Of a stretch of DNA of 64,000 nt, positions 51,506-64,000 are shown one piece after another. The notes below the pieces were generated by a model. That model had not been told where the DNA came from. It saw only the letters and a program-made list of their open reading frames with translations, and did no database searches. A program made the translations under genes and the position numbers. Position 1 is the stretch's first letter; the number at the start of each line of letters is the position of its first letter. Origin of the DNA: Dirofilaria immitis (taxonomy: Eukaryota > Nematoda > Chromadorea > Rhabditida > Onchocercidae); contig JAKNDB010000087.1 of assembly GCA_024305405.1 (NCBI GenBank), positions 682,001 to 746,000 of the forward strand, given 5' to 3'.

Positions 51506-53435
51506 GAGAGAAAAGGGAAAATGAAAAACGAAGAAGTGAGAAAAAGAATGGAAAATTAAAAATACTTTTTGCTGAAATTAAAAAAAAAAAAAAAAAAACG
51601 AAAAACGAAAAACGAAAGAGAAGGATGGAAAAATTAAAAAATAAAAATAAGTAAAGGAATAAGAGAAAGAACAAATTTAATTATTATTATTGTTGCTATT
51701 ACTGTATGTTGTTATTATTATCATTATTGTTGCTGTTGTTGTTGTTGTTGCTGTTATTTATTGATTATTGTTATCATTATTACTGATATTGATAATCGTA
51801 TTTTTTGTAAAATTGAAATGAATTTGCTATAAAAATAACGAATAAAATAACAATCGATATTTTGCAGTATTTATAGCAAAATTAAATTGCATCAGCCAAA
51901 CAAACAATCATCGTTTCGTTATCTTATCGTCGTCGTTTAGGAAATTAAATCAATTGCAAATTGAAATGAAACAGTAGAAGATAGTTAGTTACTCTCTTTC
52001 AATTAAACCGATTATATTATCAATAATTTTTAAATATTTAATATCAAAAAAAAGAAATTAATTACATGAAATAAATAACTGATAAAAAGTTAAGCTTATC
52101 ATCTATTTCAAAAAATTTTGACTATCAATATTAAATGACAAAAATATAATCAAAAAAAAAAATCTGCTAATCTCTGATACAAATTATTATATCAAATTTT
52201 TATAAAATTATCAAAAAAAAAAGTGATCATCCAAAAATGTTGAAATGAAAAAATAGAAACAAAAATATAGCAATGATAAAAGAAGATGATAGGATTAAAA
52301 TTAGATAATGATGGTTGTAAAGAAAATGATAAAAATTTCTAGGCCATTTTTTAAAATTTTAATTGTTAATATATGAAATCAATATAGTAAATCAAAAATA
52401 TTTCGTAATAATAAATTTATTCTTATCACTACATATATATATATATATTACAAACAAAATAAACTTTTTTTTTAAATTTTTTAAGCTTAATTTTGAAAAT
52501 TTATCATGATATCTTTTAAAGTGATAATAATTTCAAATATTATTTCAAATATTAAATTTTTAAAAAAAAGAAAACAAAGAGAGAAAGAAGATGGATGAAA
52601 ATTTTTGAAATAATAATGCATATATATATATAAAAAATGATAAATAAGATATTTGATTTCTCGTCCTTTAATAAGATATTTTGTTAAATTGTTTTACAAT
52701 TTGAAATTTCAAATTTTTATTTAAAATAAAATAAATAATTTAATTAATTATTATCATATGCCGCATATATCAATGTCATTTTAATTCTTTAATTTCTTAT
52801 TAGCAAATAGTAATTAATTATTAAATTTAATAAAAATTTCCTATTCATTTCAAATGATATAAATTTTTGAATGATTTAATTAGACATTGTTAGATAGAGG
52901 AAGAAGGGAGGAGAAATTAATTAAAATTTATATCAATTTTAAAAATTCGATAAATAATATATCGAAAATGATGAGAATATAATTTGAAATGAAACATTTT
53001 AAAAGTAGGAAATGATGAATGATAAAATTACTTATCATTGTAAATTGCTGCTCCATAAAAAGAATTATTTAAATGGACAAGTAGGGCCAAGAGCAAAAAG
53101 ACTGATGTCAATAAGTAAAATTAACATTAGGCTAGCTGTCTATTTCCGGGAATATTATATCATTTCCCTATTTCGCTCTTTTCAACCGGAAATGATAACA
53201 TTTCGATAAATTGCCTTCCTGCGATCATTTCCTATGCATTTTATATCTTATATGTCTATCTATCAGATTATCCATCCGGTAAAATTTTCATCGATAATAG
53301 ATTGATTAAAAATTGGAATTTTAAGTTTATTTTTCGATAATAATTTATTTTTATGATAAATCCATAAAGAAGTAAAGAGAAGTGAAGAAAGTAAGGAGAT
53401 TAAGGGAGAAATAGATAGAATATTATTAATTTATA

Positions 53436-53640
53436 TTTTTATCATCTTATCATTCATTTTATCATTTTCCATTTTCATCCCTTACTTTCTTTCGCTGGTA
53501 TATCTTTATCATCTTATCATTCATTTTATCATTTTCCATTTTTATCCCTTACTTTCTTTCGCTGGTATATCTTTATCATCTTATCATTCATTTTATCATT
53601 TTCCATTTTTATCCCTTACCTTCTTTCGCTATCTTTCCTT
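53436..53640. repeat. tandem repeat, three copies of about 66 bp
   Basis: TTATCATCTTATCATTCATT ... CCCTTACTTTCTTTCGCTGG occurs three times in succession with only a few changes. Confidence 0.85.
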
Positions 53641-55054
53641 TCTTATCATTTATACAAAAAAAAACTTACTCTTTGAAATAAGCTTAAATTATAACAAATT
53701 TTAGCTGTCTAAAAAACTCTTTCACAATTTTTTATTTTAACATAATGATAGGAAAAGATTTATTCTATTTAATTAGTATAAATATAAATGATTGTAAAAT
53801 GATAATAATAGTAAGTTAAGCCTATTTCAATAAAAATATTTTTATGATAAGATATATAGATTTAAATGATATTTATACAGAATATGTTAGTTTGATCTTA
53901 TCTAATGTTAATAATTCTATCAATCGAATTTATTCCTTTCTAATCAAATAATATCAGTTTCAAAAATGAAATATTAAAAATATATTCATATTTAATTATC
54001 AAAAAAAAGAAATAAGCAAAATAGTTCAATATGTATGATATAAATTATCAAAATGATAATTGATATATTTTAATAACAAGCAAAAATAGAAAGTTAATAC
54101 TTTTAGATAAATAACATACATTAATTCTTTTTGGAAATATTTGATAAAATGATTGATGAATTAGAGAGATAAGAAATATTTGGATATAAACAATTTGAAA
54201 TATAAAATCTAAAAGCAATAAACTTCATTAAAAGATAGATGGGAAAGAGAGATTCAGAATCTTACGATTGGTCGTATATTATGAAAAGAGAAATATTAAG
54301 AATTTTACGATATTCATATACTATGAAAAATGAGAGGGATTCAGAATCTTACGGTATTTGTATAATATGAAAAAGAGAAGAAGAAGCTTCAACTTTCTTT
54401 TTTTTTTTTTTAAGACTTCTTTATAGCAAAAAAAAAAAAGAAGAAAAAGTCACAACGAAATAAATTTTAGATAAGTTATTTAAATTTTGCATTCACACAT
54501 TTATCGTTTTTTTCATCTCTTCTCTCATCATCTCATACTATTTTCGTCTTTTTTTTCAAACTAATTTTTAGCATAAAATTTGATTCACTTTCCTTTTTTG
54601 CCATTGAGTAAAATCGAAATGGATAATTTAATTTTAAGCTACAACTGTGAAAGGAAAAACATTAGGAAAAAAAACTCTCAAAAAAAAAAAAAAAACTTCC
54701 GTAATTCTCCATTTGATTTAATTATCTAATACTATACTTTGTATATTATCTCGAACAAAACTCTTGATATGAATTATTGTCTTCTTTTTTGAGTAATTAA
54801 TTAACTATTAAAGATTTGAATTCAATTTTGTTTCTTTTACCTTTTTTTATCCAACAATCATGATAATAAATATTTGTTTGATCACATTTGTTTATCATCG
54901 TTTTTATCATTTTTATTTCATATTTTTCATGCAGTTTTTTTTTCTTACGTGATTTTCACGTAACTATGAATTGATACAATTTCTCAAAGTTTTAATCATT
55001 TGATTCAAATTATTGACTGATCATTATTTTTGTTCCTCTTTTGTTGATACATTT

Positions 55055-55346
55055 TATCCAATATCCAAAATAGGTAATCTGCTTTCAGTAAAAATCTCGA
55101 TCCTCATCTGTTCGAGATGTTCCCTATCGCCTTCAACTGTCAAGATTCCCTTTCGATTGCTTCGACGGTCAGTTTCCAATCTCTATCATTTTTCTTGATA
55201 GAATATAATTCGCTATAGAGTGATTTCTTGATAATAAATGAGTTTTCAAATTTCTTTATCAAAATTTTCCGTATAATATCATAGTTTTCTGAAGCAATAT
55301 CGTAGCCTCTGAAGGGATCACCAATACCACTCACTGCTCTAATCAT
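55055..55346 (-). mobile_element. remnant of a BEL/Pao-type retrotransposon gag
   Basis: The minus-strand reading resembles the conserved helical gag segment of nematode BEL/Pao LTR elements: a SENYDIIRKILIKKFE block, an ELYSIK block, a VEAIER block, then, after a one-base frame break near 55140, an EHLEQMRIEIF segment ending in a SRLP-like motif and a stop. Only about 95 residues remain. No protease, reverse transcriptase, integrase or LTR is visible within a kilobase, so it is a dead fragment. The family call is from memory of the motif pattern. Confidence 0.5.
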
Positions 55347-55362
55347 GACATATATGAAAATG

Positions 55363-55513
55363 AAAAGATCAATAAAAGAGATCGAAATGATTGATTGAAG
55401 ATCGAAATAATTGATTAAAGATCAATATAAAGATCAATAAAAAGAGATCGAAATGATTGACTGAAGATCAATATAAAGATCAATAAAAAGAGATCGAAAT
55501 GATTGATTGAATA
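55363..55513. repeat. short tandem array beside the retroelement remnant
   Basis: AGATCAATAAAAAGAGATCG followed by AAATGATTGATTGA repeats about three times with a period of about 57 bp, plus a partial unit. Confidence 0.7.
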
Positions 55514-56404
55514 AATGAGATATGAAATGACGAGAATATACTAAATTGATAAATATTTTGAAAGAAATATAGATATTATGAAATAAAATCATGTGCTAAT
55601 CATTTGCTCTAAGGCATTGTAGTTCTAATTGAAGCTTTTTTAATTTTAGATAACCAATTATCAAATTTAGATTTTTCTCGAAAGTCGAGAATTGATATAA
55701 ATAATAAAACTGAAGCAATATAATATATGTTTCCAATTAAAAATTCAAAAACAAAAATTTCTTAAAATATGATAAATCTTATACAGTTCATTTCTTCACA
55801 ACGATATAAGTGTATTGGAAGGTGTATAAAGAATTTTCATAATTTTAGTAAAAAAATTTATCAATTTGATTAATTGATTGATGTTGATGATTGATAATAG
55901 TGATCAGATTATAAGAGAAGAACGGGAATGATTAAAGGAAATCCGCAAAACTCTATATCAAGCATATCATTTAAAGTTTTCAACTTCATAGCATGAAATA
56001 TGAAGAAATTGACAGGATGGGAATTCAGTGAATCGAATGAAAAAATGTGGAAAATCAGAAGCAAATAATTCGAATTAATTTTAAGTGTCAATTTAACTCT
56101 CAACCGATCTCGATAATATATCGAGAGTGAACTTTGTTTTAATTCAAATTTGATGTTAAATTCAAAATTCACTAAACACGGCCAATATACTTCTTTAATT
56201 GTTGCAAGCAAATTATTCCACTTAGAATTTGATAAAAATTTGAATTAAAACCTACTTTCAATTTCGCTTGTTTTCTCTTGTATCGTTGAGAATAATCTCA
56301 AATTTTAGCTTTAGACTAAAAAGCTGCATTAATTTCAAATTCAATTTCCAGGACATTTTGAAGAGTTTAAAATAAAAATCAGACTTATGTTTCATTTTTA
56401 AATC

Positions 56405-56565
56405 TAATGATCAAATCCTACATCACTGCATCACAGAGCATCAGGCTCATTATTAAATTCCAACTTGATTACTTACCAATTGGCTATTTGCAATCTTATA
56501 ATCAAATCCTACATCACTGCACCACAGAGCATCAGGCTCAAGACTAAATTCCAACTTGATTATTA
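56405..56565. repeat. direct repeat of about 68 bp, two copies
   Basis: AATCAAATCCTACATCACTG and the following CACAGAGCATCAGGCTCA...AATTCCAACTTGATTA occur at about 56408 and about 56500. They lie upstream of SF3A1 in a stretch of higher G+C. Confidence 0.8.
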
Positions 56566-57389
56566 CCGTTTCACAATACCAATTTCACACATCGTTGCAT
56601 GCAATACGTTTGCAACGATCTGATTTCGCGAGTGGTCTCTTCATCTTACTGTCTCTGACCTGTTTTTCGTTTTGTGATCATCTGTTTGGTTTCATTGTCA
56701 TCGTTACTGTAGTTTGATGGTGTTATGAATTCTTATTTTTAATTTACTGATGACCTGCCCGCATAGCATTGTCGACTTTTTGACTTTAATATTTGCTGGA
56801 GTTTGCAAATATCGCTGTTGTACATGATTACATTATTATCAGTTGTTATTAATAGTAGCAGCATTATTGATAGTATTTAATTTATGAAGAAATAGCCGAT
56901 CAGTTTGAGGAATTATCTTTTCTGAAATAATTTTTCGTTGTGATATGTATGAACGATGTTTCGAAGTGGGGAATTTAATAACACATTAGTGAGGACGAAA
57001 TTAACATTTATTAGCAATAAAATTTAAATTCAAATCTTGATTTGAAATGAACAATAAACACTGATTATTCATTCATCACATTTGCCGTATGCAATAGAAG
57101 ATAAGGATTTAAGTTGATTTGAGATTACCATGCAAAGTTCTGGAATATTATGATAATTGATCGGGATTCTAGTAATTATTAACTGATTATCAGGTAAGGA
57201 ATTAAAAACTGTGAAGGATTATATATTGAGTAATTTTGTAAATTTTCAAGCATAATAATCATATTGAAGGTTGTGATAGCTATTATTATCATGAGTACTT
57301 AACTAAATGAATATCAGTAGTCGTTATCGAGCATTTCTGATTTATTAGTATTAGCTGTCAACAATTTTTTCTTCGTTATTTTTGATGTA

Positions 57390-57398
57390 AATTTTCAG
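57390..57398 (+). promoter_or_regulatory. splice-leader-type acceptor before SF3A1
   Basis: AATTTTCAG ends at 57398, 22 bases before the ATG at 57421. The sequence from about 56570 to here is richer in G+C than the desert and probably includes the promoter and any outron; no specific promoter element is recognised. Confidence 0.45.
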
Positions 57399-57420
57399 TA
57401 TCGAATTAAATTTCAACAAA

Positions 57421-60400
57421 ATGCCTCCAATGCCACCTGTTGTAATGGTTTCGAATCGAGAAGAAGATTCTGTGAATACCGAACCGTCGATGAGTGGCCG
57501 ACAAGTTATTGGGATTATCTATCCTCCACCGGATATTAGAAGTTAGTTTTATTTTTTGCTTCATAGTACTACTTTATTTACATAACCGAAAATCACTTAT
57601 TTTATTTGTATTTCCCATTATTTCGTTAAATTATTAAATATGGAACAGTGTAGATTATTTTCAAAATGATGTTTATTAAAGAATTTACATTGATTTTTTT
57701 ATAGTTCAACCTATAATATTCAGTGATACATAACTAACGAATGGAGAATTAGCAAAAGAAATCTTTTTCTTCCAGCAATCGTCGACAAAACAGCAGCATT
57801 CGTTGCGAGAAATGGAATTGATTTTGAGAATAAAATTCGAGAAAAGAAGCAGCGAATCCACGATTCAGCTTCCTGAGTGCAACGGATCCTTACAATGCAT
57901 ACTATCAACACAAAGTTATAGAATTTCGCGATGGAAAAGCGACTGAGCCATCAGTGCCGGCAAGTTTATTTTTTCATTCTCAATTTTAACTTAATATAAC
58001 AAATCAAATGGAGAGATTTAATGAATGGATGTTGAAGATAGTACGTTGAATGTAACCAATATAATAACGCAAGATAAAAATTGAATTTACTTTGGTATAA
58101 TCATATTGTACTGAACAAATTATTGTGTGATATATATTTCATAGAAATTTTTCCTCTGATGAATTTTCTCGTAATTTATTATTCCAGTTATATTCTGATG
58201 ACTATATAATAATTTTTCTTGTACTCATTTATGTTTAGCGACCCCAAATACCAGAAGCAGTGAAGGAACATGTGAAGCAAGCAGAGTTTGTACCTCGGAA
58301 TCCTCCACCCCCATTCGAGTTCGACGCTGATCCAGCTACAATAAATGCATTTGATTTGTAAGCCCAGTTGTAACTTCACAGAAAATTTGTAAAAAGTTAG
58401 AGGATTTGCAAAAATCTGCGTAGATATTTCGTAGTATTTTCCAGAAATGTTTCAGGGATTTGATCAAGTTAACAGCATTATTTGTGGCACGTAATGGGCG
58501 ACAGTTTCTCACTTCACTCATGAATCGTGAATCGAGAAATTATCAGTTTGATTTCTTGAAACCACAGCATTCAAATTTCAGCTATTTTACGAAACTCGTT
58601 GAGCAGTATACGAAGGTTTAAATACATATTAAAAATGAATTATCATTTAAAATCTCACATTTTACCTAAATTTAGACCTTATTTTTGTTAAGGAATTACT
58701 TGTGAAGTAATTTAATTTGATTCTGATTCCTATTTCTAGTCGGTTTAAACAATTCTTCGGTCTATTGTTTATATAAATGCAATTTAATATTGTGGTGTTT
58801 TGTTCTGTTTATCTATATATTAAATTTAAGTGGAAGGCGGTAATTTTTTGTTTGTATTTATAGTTTAGAAATAAAATTGGAGAGAATAAGGAAGACAGGA
58901 AACAAAAGATGGTTCACATGGAATTTCTTAATTTTTTATCTTTTATTTTGGTTGTTTTCAGATCATTGTTCCTGCCAAAAATATCGTGGAAGATTTAAAA
59001 GCTGAAGAAGATAATACAAAAAGATTCTTGAAAATGTAAGATATCGAGTCGGCTGGGAAAAATATCAGCGAGCGCAGAAAGAGAAGGAGGATGCTGAGGT
59101 TAATTTGTTTCACTTTCATTCCTTGATTAATAGTTACTTGAATTATTTGGTAAATTTTGCGATATTTTTCTACTTTAGAAAAATTAAAAGGGAAATATTT
59201 TTGAAACTTCCTAAACCAGAGGAGAATTGATGCGTATATGCTTGATATTTTGAATTTTTTAGATTTGTAGATGAGATTTGTCCAGTACTTGTGCTTCATT
59301 TAGTTCTTGTCTTATAATCGTAAACTGTTTTATGTCGTTAATCTTTTGTCCCAGATTGAAAGAGAGCGAATAGCTTATGCACAAATCGATTGGCATGATT
59401 TCGTTGTAGTTCAGACTGTGGATTTCCCTATCAACGACACAGGTGAACTTTAATGTTTAAATGAACTATAAGCCTTTCCATTTATTTTAAGAAATACTGA
59501 ACAAATTTGCTAGTTTTTTTCTTAGAAAAACATGTTCCAGTGGGGATATATCTGTTTTGTTATTAAAATGTTCTCAGAGACAAACCAGACTTACTTATTA
59601 CTATAGCTATATTTATTGTTTGTAAGGAACGATACTTTCCATCAAAGGTTAATATCGGTGTTTATGACGATCTTACTAAAATTATGTATGTAATTAAGGT
59701 AAAGCGTATTAAGCATCCTTCATTCACCTCATTTCCGGGAATTAAGTAGGCATGAATTGTGAACCTAGTTTGGCTGACTACCATGTTTTTCTGCATTTCA
59801 ATATATTTCTCGGAAATCGTTTTTATCTGTATAGTTGCTTGAGCTGGCTCTGTTAATATTCACGAAAGTTTTTTAAAGGAAGAATTGAAAAGTATATAAA
59901 ACTTTAGGACTTTTTCATTATTTCTTTTGTTAAATGACTTGATGCTTGTCTCATCGATTGGAATTTTAGCAACCTTACCACCATTTTGTACACCAAAAGA
60001 TGTTGGCGCAAGAATTTTGATGCAACAACGACAGGTAGAACATTGTTTTTTTTTTCATTGATAAAAAGTGTGAATCCCTTACGCAAATTGATATCTTAAT
60101 AGATTACTAAGATGCAAACTGCATATTTCGATGGTCACTTGTTTTCTTTGAATTGGGAATCTGTTCATTTTTTCAAGAAGGGAATATCATACTTACATAA
60201 ACCTGAAACAAAATATAGAACGGATCGATTTTTAAATTGAATAAGACTTATAATTTTCAGGAAGCAGCAGCGAAAGCAGCAGCAGAACAAGCAATAGAGA
60301 TGGACGTTGAATCAGATTCTGATGAGGAGCATCAAGAAATTCGCAATGAAGTAGGCACTATTGTTTCAAAGTTATTTCCTGCTTATTATGTGTGTATAGA

Positions 60401-63400
60401 TATCTTTGTTACTAGCATTTTAAGCCTCAAACTGTTTTGAGGTGGTCCAGAAATGTCTAGTAAAGGTAGTTATTTCTAAGAAATCTTAAATTAAAAATAT
60501 TCTACTCCTTGAGTATTAATTTAGTTTTGCTTTTTAATATATACTATATTTCTCGTCCATAGATCATTTTATAGACAATTTTTCTTCATATTAAAATTCG
60601 GGAGTTATTATGCAATAACTTGAAGGTACGAGAAGTCACATGTTGTTTATAAGTTTATGGAAGAGATTTAAAATTTATTACTATCGGAGTCGAAACTATT
60701 GTCAAAAATAATGGTTATTTCGAAATTAAAGCAGAATTATTTCAAGAAGTTAAAGATTTTGTTAATAAAAAGGTTTAAATGTCATAGGAAGTGCAATTAA
60801 TATTTTTTAGGTCATAAATGGCGAGATTGAAAATGGTAATGCTGATCATGAAAGAAAAGCTCCATATGAAGTGACTCAACCGATGCCTGCACCTCCATCG
60901 GAAGAGACTGTTGTAATCAGAGATTATGATCCGAAAAAATGTTTGTTTTTTTCTTTTTAATTTTATTTTTGAGGTCATTCAGATCTGACGATGAATGCTC
61001 AAATTGCTAGAATTATTAATGATTATAACTATAACCTAATGAGTAATAAAAACGAAAAAGATATGCGAAACGAAGTTTGAAAAAACGCTTTTGTGCGCTC
61101 TGAAATTATGAAAGAGAACCAAAATTTAATTATCCATCTTTATCTTTCTTTTTATTCATTGTTGTGTAACGACATTTCAAACATAAATTATAGATTTTTT
61201 AATCGATGATTTCCTTAATATTTATTTAATTATTTCAGCAATAGCTGCACGAAAAGCTGCTGATAAATGGATTATTTCACCTCTTACTGGTGAACGAATT
61301 CCTGCCGATAAATTACAGGAGCATATGCGTTACAATACTGTTGATTCGCAGTATAAGGAGCAACGAGAAAGGTATCCGTAAGAGTAAAAATGCGCTCATA
61401 TTTCATTCTTCCCTGAACATCCTTTTTTTCTTTTTTTTTTTCAGAGAACTATCGGATCGTAATGAGGAGGAACCAGTTTATGCACCAGGTGCTGATATTA
61501 GTACCAATATTGGCAAGTTTGCGGAACGTCGTACTGATATATTTGGTCATGGTGCGGAACAGACGATTATTGGCAAGAAAGTAAGTTTGTTTCTTGAGTC
61601 ACCTCTTTAATTAACTAGTTACTGCTGTTATGTTACTTTTAAATGCTCAATTGCAATAAACTAAATAGTTTGTCAATTGAATTTTAGATCTGTTTGATGC
61701 ATAACCACGTCATTATTGCTATGAAAGTTATAGTGATAGAAATAATAAAAATAACAATTGCGCATGAAATGTTTTCTGTATGATAACCTTGGAATTCTGC
61801 TTGTGTCATAATATGTTTTTTTAGCTTGGTGAAGAAGAAGAAGCACCACGTGGTCCTGATCCGAAGCTTATTTGGGATGGTCAGCAATCAACAATCGATC
61901 AGACTACGAAATTAGCCCAGCAAAGCGTTACATTGGGTATTTTTTTGCGTAAATCTGATGAAAATTTCAAAAGACTTGCAATATCTAAAGTTAATGGCAA
62001 TATGATGCGGTAATCAAAATTCTCTGAATTTAGTTATCGTTTCAAACAATTAATCTTATTAATGGTCTCAATCCATTGTTTTTAACAACACTAAAGCTAG
62101 AAAAATTAGGATACAAAATTAGTAACTATTAAATATGATTAAGTATTACATATTTTCAAAGGGATGATAGGTTTCGTGTATAATTAGCATCTATCAATGA
62201 GCATATAGTGCCGATATTAATGTGAAAATCTTTTTTCAGATCAACAAATTAATGAAATTCATAAACAACATGGATATATTGCTGATCCAAGCAAGGAAAG
62301 AATAGGACCAGGTGCTGTGCCACCTCCTCCAGTTCAGATAGTTCCACCACCAACTACGACAGTAGTGGTAACAGCAACAACTACTACACCGTCGCCGATC
62401 ACTACAACTGCAGCCAGTACAACAACACCTACTACAGCAGTGCCAAAACCACCTGTTCCTACCCCACGACCACCAGTACCACCCTCACAGACTACACCAA
62501 CTCCGGTACCACCAACGCCAGCTGTTCGACCACCAGTCATTCCTCAAATTCCTATTCGCCCACCGCCACCCGGGTTTATAATTATCTTGTTTCATGTTTC
62601 TTTCGCGTACTATTGAATATTGCTAGTAGTAAACACCATGAGAACCTAAAGTTTTTTTTTTTTTAGATCATAATTCATATGAGAAATTGATAATAAAAAA
62701 ACAGTTAATGAATGAATAAAGTAACGCTAAAGTGAAAATCCCGAAAATGATATACGAGATAAATGAATGAACAATTTTAGATTCTCCGCGATACCATTTC
62801 CAGGCACACCAATGCCAATGCCACCGATGCCAATGCCCGTCATGAGAGTTAGTGGTTTTTTTGCTTTTGAAAACTTTTTTTCAAGCATAAAATTCAACAT
62901 ATTTAATTATTATGATTAAAACGAATCATGAAGCTCGAGATTTTCTTTTTTCTTTAGAGCTTGATTTTAAAAGATTAACTATTTTTCAGCCACCGATTGG
63001 AGTTCCAATGATACCAGTTCCGGTAATTCCACAAACACCACTTACAGTTCGTCCCACAAGTACACCAGTAACAGCTCCCATTCCACCACCCACAACTTCA
63101 ACCGCTTCTACAGTGGATACAAATGCAGCTGCTAATGCATCTGCTGGAGATGGACCTCCGCCTACGAAAAAGCTCGGACAGAAGATGAACTTGAAAGTGA
63201 AGCTGATTGGCTAACAAAGGTATTTTAATATTGTGAAAATTTTCAACTAATTCTGAACTTTTAAGTTTTGAAGTCGCAGACTTCCGATATTATGTTTTAT
63301 GTAAACTCAAATCATTGATTGCATAGATTTAAAATACGATGCAAAAATCAGGGAAAAATGCAATGTTGTAATTATAGCTATAATTTTTAAGGTCACTGGA

Positions 63401-63972
63401 TCAATTACGGTTACTGTCCAGATACCAAGCACTGCTCCTAATCCGGAGTGGAAACTTGATGGGCGACGACTAAGTGTTTCTATGGATATTGCTGCACCGG
63501 TAAGTTTAAGTTTACCCTTATTAATTTTTATAAATTTTCATTTGAATTTTGTAATTTTTAACATTTTCAACTAGTTTTTAAGTTTTTATCGAATAAACGA
63601 AAAACAAATTCAGATTTCTACGCTGAAGAATTTTGTTCAAGACGAAACTGGGCTACCATGTTCAAAGCAGAAACTGTCGTATGAGGTAAATCTTTTCAAA
63701 TTACATTATAGTATCCAGTAAAAATAAAATGAAAACTTTAGTATATCAAAATTCAAATTTTCTTGCTTCAAGTTTTTAAAGAAATTCAATTTCAATTATT
63801 TATGAAGTTTTAATCTCTTTTTAAATACATTTTTGTTGTTGGATTTTATTAAAATTTAATATCAATTTCAGGGTTGTTCTTAAAAGATGCATGTTCATTA
63901 GCCTATTATAATATGAATACTGGAGCTGTCGTACAATTATTAATCAAAGAAAGAGGTGGTAAGAAAAAGTGA
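57421..63972 (+). CDS. prp-21: splicing factor 3A subunit 1 (SF3A1, SF3a120)
   Basis: SF3A1 is a U2 snRNP component needed for branch-site recognition and prespliceosome assembly in the nucleus. Exons: 57421-57541, 57776-57959, 58239-58357, 58456-58615, 58962-59098, 59355-59442, 59970-60034, 60261-60350, 60811-60940, 61239-61371, 61445-61580, 61825-61936, 62240-62573, 62781-62847, 62990-63219, 63392-63499, 63614-63685, 63872-63972. Two SURP modules are clear: IVDKTAAFVARNGIDFE with DPYNAYYQHKV, and IKLTALFVARNGRQFL-like sequence with YFTKLVEQYTK. Then come IAYAQIDWHDFVVVQTVDF, WIISPLTGERIPADK, FAERRTDIFG, a Pro/Thr-rich region (about 62320-63110) and a C-terminal ubiquitin-like domain ending ERGGKKK. 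Four one-base breaks (57842-57845, 59018-59022, 63167-63171, 63871-63875) restore 796 residues (human 793). Intron 2 starts with GC instead of GT. Confidence 0.96.
57956..57966 (+). other. GC-AG intron donor in SF3A1
   Basis: Exon 2 ends GTG-CCG at 57959 and the intron begins GCAAGT. Phase 0 is required because the next exon (58239) must read RPQIPEAV in frame to reach the conserved PPPPFEF segment. The nearby GTTTAT donor would give the wrong phase. GCAAGT is the usual form of a GC donor. Confidence 0.75.
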
Positions 63973-64000
63973 TTAGTAAAGAATGTGATTAACTCTGTAT

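Larger units (their letters stand above)
41111..57390. other. 16-kb AT-rich gene desert with tandem repeats
   Basis: I find no gene I can support across this stretch. Coding-like open frames at 43814-44023 (+), 48368-48637 (-) and 49538-49780 (-) have some non-trivial codons but no partner exons, conserved motif or recognisable family. The rest is repeats listed separately, A/T runs, and a retroelement remnant at its 3' end. Confidence 0.55.

Noticed and set aside
51474..51674. Minus-strand Phe-rich open frame
   Set aside because: Pure product of A-run and purine-rich low complexity on the plus strand.
53012..53209. Plus-strand open frame in a slightly G+C-richer patch
   Set aside because: No splice context and no recognisable motif; may be an old repeat.
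55909..56211. Minus-strand open frame near the retroelement remnant
   Set aside because: Could be more retroelement, but I see no motif that supports it.
62334..62540. Minus-strand Gly/Val-rich open frame inside SF3A1
   Set aside because: Shadow of the Pro/Thr-rich coding exon on the opposite strand.
1..64000. tRNA, rRNA or CRISPR-like structures
   Set aside because: None seen; the regular repeats are AT-rich tandem arrays without spacer structure.

Overview
This is a very AT-rich piece of animal nuclear DNA, most likely from a spirurid or filarial-type nematode. The evidence is short exons joined by GT...TTTCAG introns, TTTCAG or TTTTAG trans-splice-like acceptors a few tens of bases before start codons, long AT-only intergenic stretches full of degenerate tandem repeats, a nematode-style TWK potassium channel, and an orthologue of FBXO47 (C. 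elegans PROM-1). The species call is inference; no marker here names it.

Layout. 1-669 (+): the last exons of an unrecognised gene with an acidic C-terminus. 1285-1878 (+): an unrecognised coding-like segment. 2126-7273 (+): folliculin (FLCN), complete, 11 or 12 exons. 7274-12250: AT-rich intergenic DNA with a mixed direct/inverted repeat and a hairpin element. 12300-13296 (+): a two-exon gene for a small, probably secreted protein. 14444-17975 (+): an F-box protein of the FBXO47/PROM-1 family, complete, 11 exons. 18410-20502 (-): a possible short terminal exon and a two-exon fragment of an unrecognised gene. 23811-41099 (-): a 24-exon TWK-type two-pore potassium channel of about 996 residues with a cytoplasmic tail of about 620 residues. 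Its intron 16 holds a diverged, intronless copy of seven tail exons (29759-30738). 41100-57400: a 16 kb gene desert of AT-rich tandem repeats ending in a BEL/Pao gag remnant. 57421-63972 (+): SF3A1 (C. elegans prp-21), complete, 18 exons, about 796 residues.

Four genes (FLCN, FBXO47, the channel and SF3A1) each need one or more single-base additions, nearly all inside short A or T runs, to stay in frame. With these additions every exon phase agrees and the protein lengths match the families (SF3A1 796 against 793 in human, FBXO47 468 against 452). Because the same pattern occurs in a gene as essential as SF3A1, homopolymer undercalling in the assembly is the simplest explanation, and these genes should not be read as pseudogenes. 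The intronless tail copy has a higher density of breaks, so some of those may be real decay.

The most novel signal is the channel tail: a region I do not recognise, present twice in one locus, once split over seven exons and once as a single uninterrupted block.
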